DNA of 64,000 nt from an uncultured Dehalococcoidia bacterium. Its GTDB lineage: Bacteria; Chloroflexota; Dehalococcoidia; Lucifugimonadales; CAJWER01. Of the stretch, positions 51,083 to 59,715 are shown one piece after another (positions within the stretch are counted from its first letter, which is position 1; each line of letters opens with the position of its first letter). Under the pieces are notes generated by a model. That model searched no databases. It saw nothing but the letters and a program-made list of their open reading frames with translations, and was not told the DNA's origin. The stretch lies in assembly GCA_958296115.1 (NCBI GenBank), contig OY282442.1:2338943-2402942 (forward strand), written 5' to 3'. Made by a program: the position numbers and the translations under genes.

Positions 51083-52273
51083 ATGTTGGAGGACAGGCTC
51101 ATATACATGGACCATGCCGCCACGACTCCCGTGCGCCCGGAGGTCGTGGAGGCCATGCTCCCGTACTTCACCTCTAGCTTCGGCAATCCGTCTGGCATAT
51201 ACACGCTTGGCCAGGAGTCCCTGAAGGCGCTGGACGATGCGCGGGAGACGGTCGCGGGGGCGCTTGGCGCGCGTGTGGGGTCAATTGTGTTCACCAGCGG
51301 AGGGACGGAGTCGGACAACGCCGCCGTCAAGGGCGCGGCGTACGCTCTCCGCGACGACGGCAACCATGTCATCGCGTCGAGCATTGAGCACCATGCCGTG
51401 CTGCACTCGTGCGAGCAGCTCGAACGGCACGGGTTCGAGGTAACGCGCCTGCCCGTGGACCGCCATGGGCTGATAGACCCGGACGACGTGGGCAGGGCGA
51501 TAACCGACCGAACGACCGTCGTCAGCGTCATGCTGGCGAACAACGAAATAGGCGCTATCGAGCCTGTCGCCGAGATAGCCCGCGTCGTCAAGGGCGAAGC
51601 CAAACGGCGTGGGACGACCATCGTCATGCATACCGACGCAGTGCAGGCGGCCGGTTTCCTGGACCTAGACGTCCGCAAGCTGGGCGTGGACATGATGAGC
51701 CTGTCGGCGCACAAGTTCCACGGGCCCAAGGGCGTCGGCGCGCTCTACGTGAAGCGGGGAACGCCGTTCGAGCCGCAGCAGCAGGGCGGCGGGCAGGAGC
51801 GCGAGCGCAGGTCGGGCACCGAGAACGTGCCCTTGGTAGTCGGCATGGCCGAGGCGCTGCGTCTGGCAGAGGAGGAGCGAATCGGCCTGAGCGCCCATTG
51901 CTCTAGGCTGCGGGACCGCATCATCGCGGGCGTCGAAGAGCGCGTGCCGGGCGCGCATCTCAACGGCCATCCGACGGCGCGGCTTCCGAACAACGTCAAC
52001 TTCGCCTTCGAGTCGGTCGAGGGCGAGCCGGTGCTGCTCGGCCTCGACTTCGCGGGCATATGCGCCTCCAGCGGCAGCGCCTGCGCAACCGGCTCGCTGG
52101 AGCCGTCGCACGTCCTCACCGCCATAGGACTAGACCCCGAGCTGGCCCGCGGCAGTCTGCGGCTGACCCTCGGCGCGGACAATACGGACGATGACGTGAG
52201 CTACCTGCTTGACACGCTGGCGGACCTCGTGAAGCGGCTGCGCTCCATGCCGTCTCTTGCGGTGGCGGGATAG
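51083..52273 (+). CDS. Cysteine desulfurase (NifS/IscS family)
   Basis: 396 residues. [20 protein letters not shown] begins the fold, [13 protein letters not shown] and [11 protein letters not shown] follow, and the PLP lysine is in [10 protein letters not shown]. The catalytic Cys loop is [18 protein letters not shown], of group I NifS/IscS type. It transfers sulfur from cysteine to Fe-S scaffolds or tRNA-thiolation enzymes and can also release selenium from selenocysteine, relevant because SelD and tRNA-Sec are in the window. No iscU lies beside it. Thioredoxin is encoded 94 bases downstream. Confidence 0.95.
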   Translation: MLEDRLIYMDHAATTPVRPEVVEAMLPYFTSSFGNPSGIYTLGQESLKALDDARETVAGALGARVGSIVFTSGGTESDNAAVKGAAYALRDDGNHVIASSIEHHAVLHSCEQLERHGFEVTRLPVDRHGLIDPDDVGRAITDRTTVVSVMLANNEIGAIEPVAEIARVVKGEAKRRGTTIVMHTDAVQAAGFLDLDVRKLGVDMMSLSAHKFHGPKGVGALYVKRGTPFEPQQQGGGQERERRSGTENVPLVVGMAEALRLAEEERIGLSAHCSRLRDRIIAGVEERVPGAHLNGHPTARLPNNVNFAFESVEGEPVLLGLDFAGICASSGSACATGSLEPSHVLTAIGLDPELARGSLRLTLGADNTDDDVSYLLDTLADLVKRLRSMPSLAVAG

Positions 52274-52367
52274 AGCCCGAATAGGGTAGAATTGCCGCAA
52301 GAAGAATCCCAATCGGCATCTTCATGACAACGCTGGGCGGACACGCCCGGCCCACACCGGAGGAACA

Positions 52368-52694
52368 TTGGCTCACCCACAGGAAGTTACCGACGACACC
52401 TTCCAGACCGAGGTACTCGACTCCGACGTGCCGGTGCTGGTCGATTTCTGGGCCGAATGGTGCGCGCCCTGCAAGATAATCGCGCCCATCGTGGACGACC
52501 TCGCCAACGAGTACGACGGCAAGGTCAAGTTCGCCAAGATAGACATAGACAGCAACCCCCGCACTCCCATGACCTACGGGATAAGGGGCATCCCGACGCT
52601 GCTGATCTTCAGCGGCGGCTCGCCCGTGGACCAGGTCGTAGGGGCCGTGCCCAAGGCTGCGCTCAAGGGCCGGCTCGAAAAGGCAATCGCCTAG
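52368..52694 (+). CDS. trxA: Thioredoxin
   Basis: 108 residues from a TTG with GGAGG ribosome site 7-11 bases upstream. [25 protein letters not shown] carries the redox motif WCAPC, which is a variant of WCGPC. The cis-Pro is in RGIPTLLIF. It reduces cytoplasmic disulfides and peroxiredoxin-type enzymes, and could regenerate the OsmC-family selenoprotein; that pairing is inference. It follows the cysteine desulfurase gene on the same strand. A TAGAAT box about 75 bases upstream may be its promoter. Confidence 0.96.
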   Translation: MAHPQEVTDDTFQTEVLDSDVPVLVDFWAEWCAPCKIIAPIVDDLANEYDGKVKFAKIDIDSNPRTPMTYGIRGIPTLLIFSGGSPVDQVVGAVPKAALKGRLEKAIA

Positions 52695-52802
52695 CGGCCC
52701 TTCGCAGCTGGCTATGGCGCCTTGCGAGGCGGAACAGAACACCCGCGAGGCTATAGAAGCCCTCGGACGGAAAACGACGAGCGAGGCGCGGTTGACCCCG
52801 TT

Positions 52803-52925
52803 CTAGTACTCCGTCCATATTTAATTATGACGGGTAGGCAGTCCCGCCTTATCCCCTCTCCCGTCAAGGGAGAGGGTTAGGGTGAGGGTGATTCAGGCGC
52901 CAAAACTACATTGAATCAGTACTAG
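52803..52925. mobile_element. MITE-like mini-element with 8-bp terminal inverted repeats
   Basis: CTAGTACT (52803-52810) and AGTACTAG (52918-52925) bound 123 bases containing GACGGGTAGGCAGTCCCGCC, a REP-like hairpin (CCTCTCCCGTCAAGGGAGAGG) and no ORF. A truncated copy lies at 18527-18610. No transposase is encoded, so if mobile it must be moved in trans. The remaining bases between trxA and tRNA-Sec (52695-52802 and 52926-53044) show no gene. Confidence 0.6.
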
Positions 52926-53044
52926 GCTCTTCATGAGGCCCCAGAAGAGGCTGAAGAGTTAACGAGGAGACGTTGGTTGCCTTGCGTGAAGCGGAAGCGG
53001 ATATCTGGCCGGGAAGGGTAGTATCGGTTTACATCAGGCATTAT

Positions 53045-53139
53045 GGGAGCGGATGGGTCCCGGTGGGCTTCGCGGACTTCAAATCCGTTGGCCCCGGCCC
53101 TTCGGTCGGGGCGGTGGGTTCGACTCCCTCGCGCTCCCG
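53045..53139 (+). tRNA. selC: tRNA-Sec (selenocysteine), anticodon UCA
   Basis: A 95-base tRNA with the hallmarks of selenocysteine tRNA: a long acceptor stem (GGGAGCG with CGCTCCC), a 6-bp D stem (GGGTCC, loop CGGT, GGGCTT), anticodon loop CTTCAAA with anticodon TCA at 53079-53081, and a 9-bp variable arm (GCCCCGGCC, loop CTTC, GGTCGGGGC). The T loop is TTCGACT. Discriminator G is followed by CCG, so CCA must be added after transcription. The eighth acceptor pair and one T-stem pair are mismatched. It decodes the UGA codons found in selD and the OsmC-family gene. Confidence 0.95.
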
Positions 53140-53179
53140 CCGCCTGGTAAATCGAGAATGGTGAATCCGGGATGAGCCG

Positions 53180-54835
53180 GTGACGGACTCGAACTCGCTG
53201 GGACGCTGGGAGCCTGCGGTCCAAGACGAGCTGGCGGCCCTGCGCGTCCAGAACATCACCCAGCGGATATGGAGCCGCGACCATACCGTCTGGAAGCCGA
53301 ACCCCGACGAGATAGCCGACCGGCTCGGCTGGCTTGACGCGCCGCGGGACATGGCAAGCGAAACGGCGTCCCTCGCCTCATTCGCCGACCAGATCAAGCG
53401 CGATGGCTACAGGCGCGTCGTCCTGCTGGGCATGGGCGGCAGCAGCCTCGGCCCGGAGATGCTGCGGCAGATCTTCGGGTCTGCGCCCGAATACCCTGAG
53501 CTAATCGTGCTCGATTCCACCGTTCCGCAGTGGGTCCGGGCCGTCGCCGACTCCATAGACCCTGCCCGCGCGTTGTTCATCGTATCGTCCAAGTCGGGCT
53601 CGACCATCGAGCCAAACGACCTCTACGCCTACTTCAGGGGCCTCGCGGACGACGCGCTGGGGCGGGAAGCCGCCAACAGGAGCTTCGTTGCGATCACCGA
53701 CCCCGGCGTCCCCCTCGCAGAGCTCGCGTCGCGGGACGGGTTCAGGCGCGTATTCGAGAACCCGCCCGACATCGGCGGGCGCTACTCGGTCCTGTCCTAT
53801 TTCGGCCTTGTTCCCGCCGCGCTAATGGGGATAGACCTGGTCGCCCTGCTTGGCCGGGCCAACGGGATGCGGGATGCGTGCGCCGGCGCTGCCCCGCTTC
53901 CACCGATGGACGAGGTACAGGCTGAGGGCGCCCCGCGTGACGATCCGGGCGCCAGGCTGGGAGCGGCAATCGGGCGGCTTGCGCTCGAAGGCCGAGACAA
54001 GCTCACCATAGTTGCGTCCCCCTCGATGGCGGGCTTCGGACTCTGGGCCGAGCAGCTAATCGCCGAGAGCCTGGGCAAGGAGGGCAGGGGAGTCATACCC
54101 GTTGCGGGTGAGCCGATTCTCGACCCGAACGCCTACGGTGACGATAGGCTGTTCGTTCACGTGCGCCTCGAGAGCGACGACGCCCCCGCCATGGACGCAG
54201 CAGTGGAGAAGCTCGCGCAGTCCGGCCAGCCGGTCGTCAGGCTCCATATGCGCGACAGGTACGACGTGGCCGCCGAGATATTCAGGTGGGAGTTCGCCAT
54301 TGCCGTCGCGGGAGCCGTCATCGGCGTCCAACCCTTCGACCAGCCCGACGTGCAGGCCGCCAAGGAGATGACCAACAGCGTTCTCGCCGAGTTCGAGCAG
54401 TCAGGGTCCCTCCCGGACGCGCCCGCAACGCCCTCCTTTTCCGACCTGGCGTCCCTAATCGGCCCGGGCGACTACGTGGCGGTCATGGCATATCTTCGCC
54501 AGTCCCCAGACCTCGACCGCGCGCTGGAGAATCTCCGCCGGGCCGTCATGCGGCGATTCGGAGCCGCGACAACGATGGGCTACGGCCCTCGATTCCTGCA
54601 CTCGACAGGGCAGCTCCACAAGGGCGGCCCTCCGTCCGGCGTGTTCCTGCAGCTAGTCGGCGATGACCGCGCGGACGCCGACGTGCCCGGCAAGCCCTAC
54701 ACCTTCGGCGCGCTTGCGGGCGCCCAAGCGTTGGGCGACCTGCTCGCGCTGAAGACCGCCGGCCGCCGAGTTGCCAGGCTCGACGTCGGCAGCGACCCGG
54801 CCGCCGTCCTAACGGCCCTCGCCGCCGCTCTCTAA
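53180..54835 (+). CDS. pgi: Glucose-6-phosphate isomerase (Tal-Pgi type)
   Basis: 551 residues from a GTG 40 bases after tRNA-Sec. LLGMGGSSLGPEML, IVSSKSGSTIEPNDLY and HSTGQLHKGGPPSG are PGI motifs. The sequence is closer to the isomerase half of bifunctional transaldolase/PGI proteins than to canonical Pgi, and the transaldolase half is absent. It interconverts glucose-6-phosphate and fructose-6-phosphate, supplying the GlmS substrate. The C-terminal 100 residues, ending in a Rossmann-like ALGDLLALKTAGRRVARLDVG, match that subgroup. Confidence 0.92.
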   Translation: MTDSNSLGRWEPAVQDELAALRVQNITQRIWSRDHTVWKPNPDEIADRLGWLDAPRDMASETASLASFADQIKRDGYRRVVLLGMGGSSLGPEMLRQIFGSAPEYPELIVLDSTVPQWVRAVADSIDPARALFIVSSKSGSTIEPNDLYAYFRGLADDALGREAANRSFVAITDPGVPLAELASRDGFRRVFENPPDIGGRYSVLSYFGLVPAALMGIDLVALLGRANGMRDACAGAAPLPPMDEVQAEGAPRDDPGARLGAAIGRLALEGRDKLTIVASPSMAGFGLWAEQLIAESLGKEGRGVIPVAGEPILDPNAYGDDRLFVHVRLESDDAPAMDAAVEKLAQSGQPVVRLHMRDRYDVAAEIFRWEFAIAVAGAVIGVQPFDQPDVQAAKEMTNSVLAEFEQSGSLPDAPATPSFSDLASLIGPGDYVAVMAYLRQSPDLDRALENLRRAVMRRFGAATTMGYGPRFLHSTGQLHKGGPPSGVFLQLVGDDRADADVPGKPYTFGALAGAQALGDLLALKTAGRRVARLDVGSDPAAVLTALAAAL

Positions 54836-54934
54836 CCGCGCGTCTCCCGCCACCTTCTGCCGCTTCCCCTGTGGGGTGAGGATGGCGCGTGACCCATCCA
54901 TGGCGCAGTCCAACGCTTTGGGCATGGCATCGGG

Positions 54935-54963
54935 TTGAACACATAGGCGGCTGGTAGTATCAT
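54935..54963 (+). promoter_or_regulatory. Sigma70-type promoter for ABC permease gene
   Basis: TTGAAC (54935-54940), a 17-base spacer and TATCAT (54958-54963) lie 24 bases before the GTG at 54988; GGGAGG lies between. Confidence 0.5.
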
Positions 54964-54987
54964 CTCCACACCCAAGGGAGGTGCGCC

Positions 54988-56001
54988 GTGCTCGCCTACA
55001 TCGTCAGGCGGCTCCTGCTGGCCGCGTTCACTATCTGGACCATCACCGTACTCGCGTTCATCATCATCCAGATTCCAGAAGGCGACGCCGTGGACCGCTT
55101 CCTCGACCTGGTAATCGCGGGGGGCATGGGAATCGACTCCGAGGGCGTATCAGAAGAGCTGAGGGACTACCTCGGGCTCGACCAGCCTTACCACGTCAGA
55201 TACTTCAAGTGGATCGTGAGCCTGGCGCAGGGCGACCTGGGCCGTTCGTTCCAGTGGGGCTGCGGCTACCTCCCGCAGGAGAAGCTCGTCAGGGAGGTCA
55301 TCGGCGACAGGATATGGACGACCGTCGCGTTAACCGGCTTCACCATCCTCGTTACTTGGACATTCGCTATCCCGGTGGGCATCTACTCCGCCGTCCGCCA
55401 GCACTCCGTAGGCGATTACGTGTTCACGTTCCTCGGCTTCTCGGGGCTGGCCGTTCCCGACTTCCTGCTCGGCCTCGTCCTCATGTACCTGGCCTTCGCC
55501 TACCTGGACCAGAGTGTCGGCGGGCTCAACTCCGCCGACTTCAAGGACGCCCCATGGAACTTCGCCAGGGCCTGGGACTTCTTGCAGCACCTCTGGGTGC
55601 CCGCGGTCGTGCTAGGGACCTCCGGCACGGCGAGCCTGATACGCATCATGCGGAACAACCTCCTCGACGAGCTCAGCAAGCCCTACGTCATAACCGCGAG
55701 GTCCAAGGGAATGAAGTCTTGGCGGCTCATATTCAAGTACCCCGTGCGCGTCGCCATCAATCCCCTCGTCAGCACCGTCGGGTACCTGCTGCCCGCCCTC
55801 GTCAGCGGCAGCGTCATCGTATCGGTGATACTGAGCCTGCCGACCCTGGGCCCAGTGCTGCTCGACTCCATCAATCAACAGGACGTGTACCTGGCAGGCT
55901 TCATCGTTCTCATGCTCGGAGTCCTCACCGTGGTCGGCACACTGGTATCGGACCTGCTCCTCGCGGTGGTCGATCCGAGGATCAAGCTCACCGCCCAATA
56001 G
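54988..56001 (+). CDS. DppB-type ABC transporter permease
   Basis: 337 residues from a GTG. It has the oligopeptide/dipeptide permease layout: an N-terminal helix (YIVRRLLLAAFTIWTITVLAFIII), a periplasmic loop ending LDQPYHVRYFKWIVSLAQGDLGRSF, and five more helices. The EAA loop reads YVITARSKGMKSWRLIFKYPVRVAINPL. It would carry peptides, nickel or sugars with a partner permease, two ATPases and a binding protein. None of these is adjacent: the next gene is an enolase-superfamily enzyme. So it is an orphan or partner genes are elsewhere. Confidence 0.9.
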   Translation: MLAYIVRRLLLAAFTIWTITVLAFIIIQIPEGDAVDRFLDLVIAGGMGIDSEGVSEELRDYLGLDQPYHVRYFKWIVSLAQGDLGRSFQWGCGYLPQEKLVREVIGDRIWTTVALTGFTILVTWTFAIPVGIYSAVRQHSVGDYVFTFLGFSGLAVPDFLLGLVLMYLAFAYLDQSVGGLNSADFKDAPWNFARAWDFLQHLWVPAVVLGTSGTASLIRIMRNNLLDELSKPYVITARSKGMKSWRLIFKYPVRVAINPLVSTVGYLLPALVSGSVIVSVILSLPTLGPVLLDSINQQDVYLAGFIVLMLGVLTVVGTLVSDLLLAVVDPRIKLTAQ

Positions 56002-56112
56002 GAGCCGCTAATCGGTTATCGCCGCCCGATGGGGTGAAGCGCCAGAATCCTGTCCACCGGCGCGGCGAGCAAGGCCGGGAATTGCAGCCCAGCCACGTGA
56101 GGAGCGCTACAC

Positions 56113-57375
56113 ATGAAGATCACCGACATCGAGATCCACGAGATATGCCCGCCGTTCCACGCCTGGAACAGCGAGGCTCTGACGCGGTACCAAGGCTCCG
56201 ACTTCCGGTACCGCACCATGTTCGCGCTGCGCACCGACAACGGCCTCGAAGGGCTGGGCGACGGCCTCGGACGGCGCACGCCCGCGGACGACGCCTGGGT
56301 GGAGCGCATGGTCGGCTCCGACCCCTGGGACTGGATAGCGCACCCCGACCTTCCCACCCGCATAGCGCCGGCCGTCTATGACGTCGTCGCCAAGTACAAC
56401 GACATGCCGGTGTACAAGCTCTTCGGGCAGAGGGCCGTGGGGCGTCCTGTCCCCAACTCCGGCTGGATGACCAGGCGCGTCCCCGTATCCGCTTGGACGG
56501 TCTCCCAATCCCCCGCGAAGATGGCCGAGGAGGTCCGGCGCGCCGCCGCTTCGGGCCATACCTGGCTCAAGTATCACACGAACCACTTCCACAACGTCAT
56601 CGACCAGACCGAGGCGATGCAGTATGCCGCTCCGCCCGGCTTCAGGGTCCACTACGACATGAACTTCGATGGCACGGTCGAGCAGGTCGTCAACATCTCC
56701 CGCAAGCTCGAGAGGTTTCCCATAGCGGGCGCTATCGAGGACCCCTTGACCAACGAGGACTTCGAGGGCTACAAGCAGCTTCGGCTGCGCTCCCGCATCC
56801 CCATCTACTTCCACCACCTGCCGCTGCAGGGGCGTGAAGCGATGCTTGGGCTTGCGGACGGGTACATGCTCGGCCACACGCCCATCGGGCGGGTGATGAT
56901 GCGCGCGGGCCTATTCGAGGCCGCCAACGCGCCCTTCATGCTCCAGAACACCGGCGGCAACGTCACCAGGGCCTTCGTCGCTCACATGGCCGCCGTCTTC
57001 CCGACCGCCACGCTGCACCACGTTACCGCTACCGACCTCTGGGCCGAGGACGTGGTTACGCCGGCCCTGAAGGTCGAAGGCGGCACGGTCGCCGTCCCCG
57101 AGGGGCCCGGCCTCGGACTGACCCTCGACCGCGACGCCCTGGAGCGCTGGAAGCGGGCCAAGCCCGATCCATATCCGCGGGCCCTGGTCAGGCTCCGCTA
57201 CGAGGGTATGCCGGCCATCTACGCGCGGGCGCCCGTCGGCAACCTGGGCGGCGACATCTTGGACGCATACGGCGGCGGATACGACCAGCCCGTGGACATG
57301 GACTACTGGGACGACGACGGCTCCGGAGAGTTCGCCGACGTGTGGGAGCGCGCCGCCGCGGGGACGGTGAGCTGA
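56113..57375 (+). CDS. Mandelate racemase/muconate lactonizing enzyme-family protein
   Basis: 420 residues of the enolase superfamily. The capping domain (KITDIEIHEICPPF, FALRTDNGLEGLGDGLG) precedes the barrel with the metal ligands in VHYDMNFDG (Asp) and GAIEDPLTNEDF (Glu). The strand where KxK normally sits reads WLKYHTNHFHN, so one base is Lys and the next position is His. The family abstracts an alpha proton from carboxylates such as sugar acids; which one is unknown. It sits alone with the small zinc-ribbon gene 5 bases downstream. Confidence 0.9.
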   Translation: MKITDIEIHEICPPFHAWNSEALTRYQGSDFRYRTMFALRTDNGLEGLGDGLGRRTPADDAWVERMVGSDPWDWIAHPDLPTRIAPAVYDVVAKYNDMPVYKLFGQRAVGRPVPNSGWMTRRVPVSAWTVSQSPAKMAEEVRRAAASGHTWLKYHTNHFHNVIDQTEAMQYAAPPGFRVHYDMNFDGTVEQVVNISRKLERFPIAGAIEDPLTNEDFEGYKQLRLRSRIPIYFHHLPLQGREAMLGLADGYMLGHTPIGRVMMRAGLFEAANAPFMLQNTGGNVTRAFVAHMAAVFPTATLHHVTATDLWAEDVVTPALKVEGGTVAVPEGPGLGLTLDRDALERWKRAKPDPYPRALVRLRYEGMPAIYARAPVGNLGGDILDAYGGGYDQPVDMDYWDDDGSGEFADVWERAAAGTVS

Positions 57376-57380
57376 CCGGC

Positions 57381-57593
57381 ATGGCGACTGAGGAGCAGAT
57401 ACAGGCCGTGATGTTCAGGATAGGCGAGGCGATTTCGTGCGGTCGGTGCGGGAGCGCGCTGAGGTACGGCGACTACGAGTGCCCGCACTGCGGCGAGGAC
57501 ATGGAAGACCAGCTCCGCCAATGGGCGCGGGACCTGGTGGATGACATAGCGGCGGCGCGAAGGGCGGATGAGACGCGCCCTGGCAAGGCGTAG
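57381..57593 (+). CDS. Small zinc-ribbon protein
   Basis: 70 residues from the ATG at 57381. CGRCGSALRYGDYECPHCG forms a C-x2-C ... C-x2-C zinc ribbon, with helical, acidic flanks. No DNA-binding domain or other motif is visible. It lies 5 bases after the enolase-superfamily gene and 29 bases before the acyl-CoA dehydrogenase gene, so it is probably co-transcribed with both. Function unknown; small ribbons often bridge nucleic acids or proteins. Confidence 0.65.
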   Translation: MATEEQIQAVMFRIGEAISCGRCGSALRYGDYECPHCGEDMEDQLRQWARDLVDDIAAARRADETRPGKA

Positions 57594-57622
57594 GTCTGGC
57601 TCGTGGCCGGTTCGCAATAGCA

Positions 57623-58780
57623 ATGCTCGACTACTACGACGTTGGCGCACTGCTGACGCTTGAGGAGCGGCAGATTCGGGGGAGCGTGCGCGCCTTCCTG
57701 GAGGCCGAGGCGGCGCCGAGGATCGGGCGGTGGTGGGAGGATGGGGTGTTTCCGAAAGGCTTGGTCGCTCGGTTCGCGGAGCTTGGGCTGCTGGGCGCGA
57801 ACTTGCCTGCCGAGTACGGCGCGGCGGGGATAGGGAACGTCGCGTATGGGCTGGTGATGTACGAGCTGGAGCGCCTCGATTCCGCGCTGCGAAGCTTCGT
57901 CAGCGTGCAGGGCGCGTTGGTGATGTACGCCATCTACGCCCATGGCTCAGAGGAGCAGAAGCGGGAGTACCTGCCGCGGCTTGCGAGAGGTGAGCTGGTC
58001 GGATGCTTCGCGCTCACCGAGCGGCATGGCGGCTCCGACCCAGCCGCCATGGAGACGACTGCGCGACGGGACGGGGAGCGCTGGGTCATATCGGGCGCGA
58101 AGATGTGGATCACCAACGGCAACATCGCGGACCTGGCAATCGTCTGGGCCAAGGACGACGATGGCGCGGTCAGGGGTTTCATCGCGCCCGCCGATACACC
58201 CGGCTTCCAGGCCCATCCCGTTCCGCGCAAGATGAGCCTGCGGGCGTCGGACACCGCCGAGATAGTCCTGCAAGACGTGCGGATTCCCGCCTCGCTGGCG
58301 CTGCCTGGCGCGCGCGGCCTGTCGGCGGCGCTGTCGTGCCTGACCCAGGCCCGGTACGGCATTGCGTGGGGGGCGCTCGGCGCCTTGGAGGACGTGTACT
58401 CCGAAGCGCTGGCCTTCTCCAAGACCCGCTCGACCTTCGGCAAGCCGATTGCGTCGCGGCAGCTGGTCCAGGCCAAGCTAGTGGATATGGCGTCGGCGCA
58501 CACTCGCGGGCTGCTGCTCGCGTGGCGGCTCGGACGCCTGAAGGACGAGGGCAAGATGACCTACAGCCAGGCCTCCCTCGCCAAGCGCGAGAACGTCCGC
58601 GCCGCGCTGAACGCCGCCCGCTCCGCTAGGGAGATCCTCGGCGCCGCTGGAATCACGCTCGACCATCGCGCCATCCGGCACATGCTCAACCTGGAGACCG
58701 TGGACACCTACGAGGGCACGTATGACGTGCATACGCTGCTGCTGGGGCGCGACCTCACCGGCTTGCAGGCGTTCGATTAG
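57623..58780 (+). CDS. Acyl-CoA dehydrogenase, glutaryl-CoA dehydrogenase-like
   Basis: 385 residues with the three-domain acyl-CoA dehydrogenase fold. ELVGCFALTERHGGSDPAAM and WVISGAKMWITNGNIADL bind FAD, and RSTFGKPIASRQLVQAKL follows. The catalytic base lies in TVDTYEGTYDVHTLLLGRDLTG, where the Glu matches the glutaryl-CoA dehydrogenase position. That subgroup oxidises and decarboxylates glutaryl-CoA to crotonyl-CoA. Related isomers act on other short acids, so the exact substrate is inferred. An electron-transfer flavoprotein is not in the window. Confidence 0.92.
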   Translation: MLDYYDVGALLTLEERQIRGSVRAFLEAEAAPRIGRWWEDGVFPKGLVARFAELGLLGANLPAEYGAAGIGNVAYGLVMYELERLDSALRSFVSVQGALVMYAIYAHGSEEQKREYLPRLARGELVGCFALTERHGGSDPAAMETTARRDGERWVISGAKMWITNGNIADLAIVWAKDDDGAVRGFIAPADTPGFQAHPVPRKMSLRASDTAEIVLQDVRIPASLALPGARGLSAALSCLTQARYGIAWGALGALEDVYSEALAFSKTRSTFGKPIASRQLVQAKLVDMASAHTRGLLLAWRLGRLKDEGKMTYSQASLAKRENVRAALNAARSAREILGAAGITLDHRAIRHMLNLETVDTYEGTYDVHTLLLGRDLTGLQAFD

Positions 58781-58800
58781 CCGCCATAGGGCGGCATCCC

Positions 58801-58947
58801 TCAGGCCGGGTTGTCTTTGAAGGTGATCTTCACGTTCTCGCGCGGGGCCTTGCCGATGTCTACGAGGGCGTCGGTGATGACCTTGGCGATCTTGTCCTTC
58901 TGCTCCTGCGTCCTGCCTGCGTTCCAGTCCACCGTTACGTCTGGCAT
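58801..58947 (-). CDS. 4-oxalocrotonate tautomerase-family protein
   Basis: 48 residues from the ATG at 58947, with GGAGGA 8 bases upstream. After Met removal Pro1 (MPDVTVDWNAGRTQEQKDK) is the catalytic base, and the sequence matches the small 4-OT subunit, which is usually about 62 residues. The C-terminus is shorter than normal. It would tautomerise 2-hydroxymuconate or similar enols. It is convergent with the acyl-CoA dehydrogenase gene. Confidence 0.85.
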   Translation of the reverse strand: MPDVTVDWNAGRTQEQKDKIAKVITDALVDIGKAPRENVKITFKDNPA

Positions 58948-58985
58948 CGGTTCCTCCTCATGGATTGCCGCGATTATACCAGCAT

Positions 58986-59663
58986 TCAGTCTGCGCTGCG
59001 CCGACCCGTCGGGCACAGGTCTAGCAGGACGCAGCCCTGGCACACCGGCCTCTTCCTGCACGACTCCTTGGCGTGGCGGACGATGAGGGCGTGATACTCG
59101 GCGAACACCTCCGCATCTTCATCCATCTGGCGCGTGAACAGCTCCTGGTACGTCGAATAGGGGCCTTTCTCGGCTGCCAATCCGAGCCTGTGGAGCAGCC
59201 GGCGCGTGAACTCGTCTATCACGAAGACCGGCTTGCCGAGCGCGTACAGGAGGATGTCGTCCGCCGTCTCATCGCCGATGCCATGCACTCCGAGCAGCTC
59301 GGCCCGAAGCGCCGGCGTGGGCTGCGCCTGCATTGCGTCGAGGTCGTCGTCGAACCGCTCGCCCAGATAGGCGGCCAGCGCTTTGAGCTTCTTCGCCTTG
59401 GCATTGTAGTAGCCGGACGGATAGACGAGTTGGGCAAGGTCTTCGCTCGGCGTTTCGCGTATCGCCGACGGCGAGAGCTTCGATGCCGCCCCCAGATTGG
59501 CGATGGCCTTCTCGACGTTGGACCATGCGGCGGACTGCGTCAGGACCGCTCCGACCATCATCTCGAAGCGTGTCTCCGCAGGCCACCAATGTTGAGGCCC
59601 GTATACGTCTAGGAGCCTTCGATAGATCACCCGCAGGACCGGCTCAGCGGCTTCGGAGGACAA
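58986..59663 (-). CDS. Endonuclease III-like DNA glycosylase (MagIII-like)
   Basis: 225 residues from the TTG at 59663; the longer frame to 59783 would run through the rsfS promoter and start. It shows the helix-hairpin-helix LLGVHGIGDETADDILLYA and the catalytic Asp in VFVIDEFTRRLL. The C-terminal Fe-S cluster is CRKRPVCQGCVLLDLC with C-x6-C-x2-C-x5-C spacing. The Lys of bifunctional EndoIII is Glu here, as in 3-methyladenine glycosylases, so it probably removes alkylated bases without strand cleavage. Confidence 0.85.
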   Translation of the reverse strand: MSSEAAEPVLRVIYRRLLDVYGPQHWWPAETRFEMMVGAVLTQSAAWSNVEKAIANLGAASKLSPSAIRETPSEDLAQLVYPSGYYNAKAKKLKALAAYLGERFDDDLDAMQAQPTPALRAELLGVHGIGDETADDILLYALGKPVFVIDEFTRRLLHRLGLAAEKGPYSTYQELFTRQMDEDAEVFAEYHALIVRHAKESCRKRPVCQGCVLLDLCPTGRRSAD

Positions 59664-59679
59664 CCGGGCATCCTTCGGA

Positions 59680-59708
59680 TTGACTGGCGGGCGGGTCGTG
59701 ACTATAAT
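59680..59708 (+). promoter_or_regulatory. Near-consensus promoter for rsfS, leaderless
   Basis: TTGACT (59680-59685), a 17-base spacer and a perfect TATAAT (59703-59708), with the rsfS GTG at 59716. The start codon is 7 bases from the -10 box, so transcription should begin on it. No ribosome site is present. Confidence 0.8.
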
Positions 59709-59715
59709 TCTGGCT

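Noticed and set aside
52973-53164. 63-codon ORF across tRNA-Sec
   Set aside because: It runs straight through the well-formed tRNA-Sec gene and has no recognisable product.
53045-54835. Genomic island integrated at tRNA-Sec
   Set aside because: selC is a known integration hotspot, but no integrase or direct-repeat copy of its 3' end follows; housekeeping pgi is adjacent.
54988-56001. Complete peptide ABC transporter operon
   Set aside because: Only one permease gene is present; no second permease, ATPase or binding protein lies beside it.
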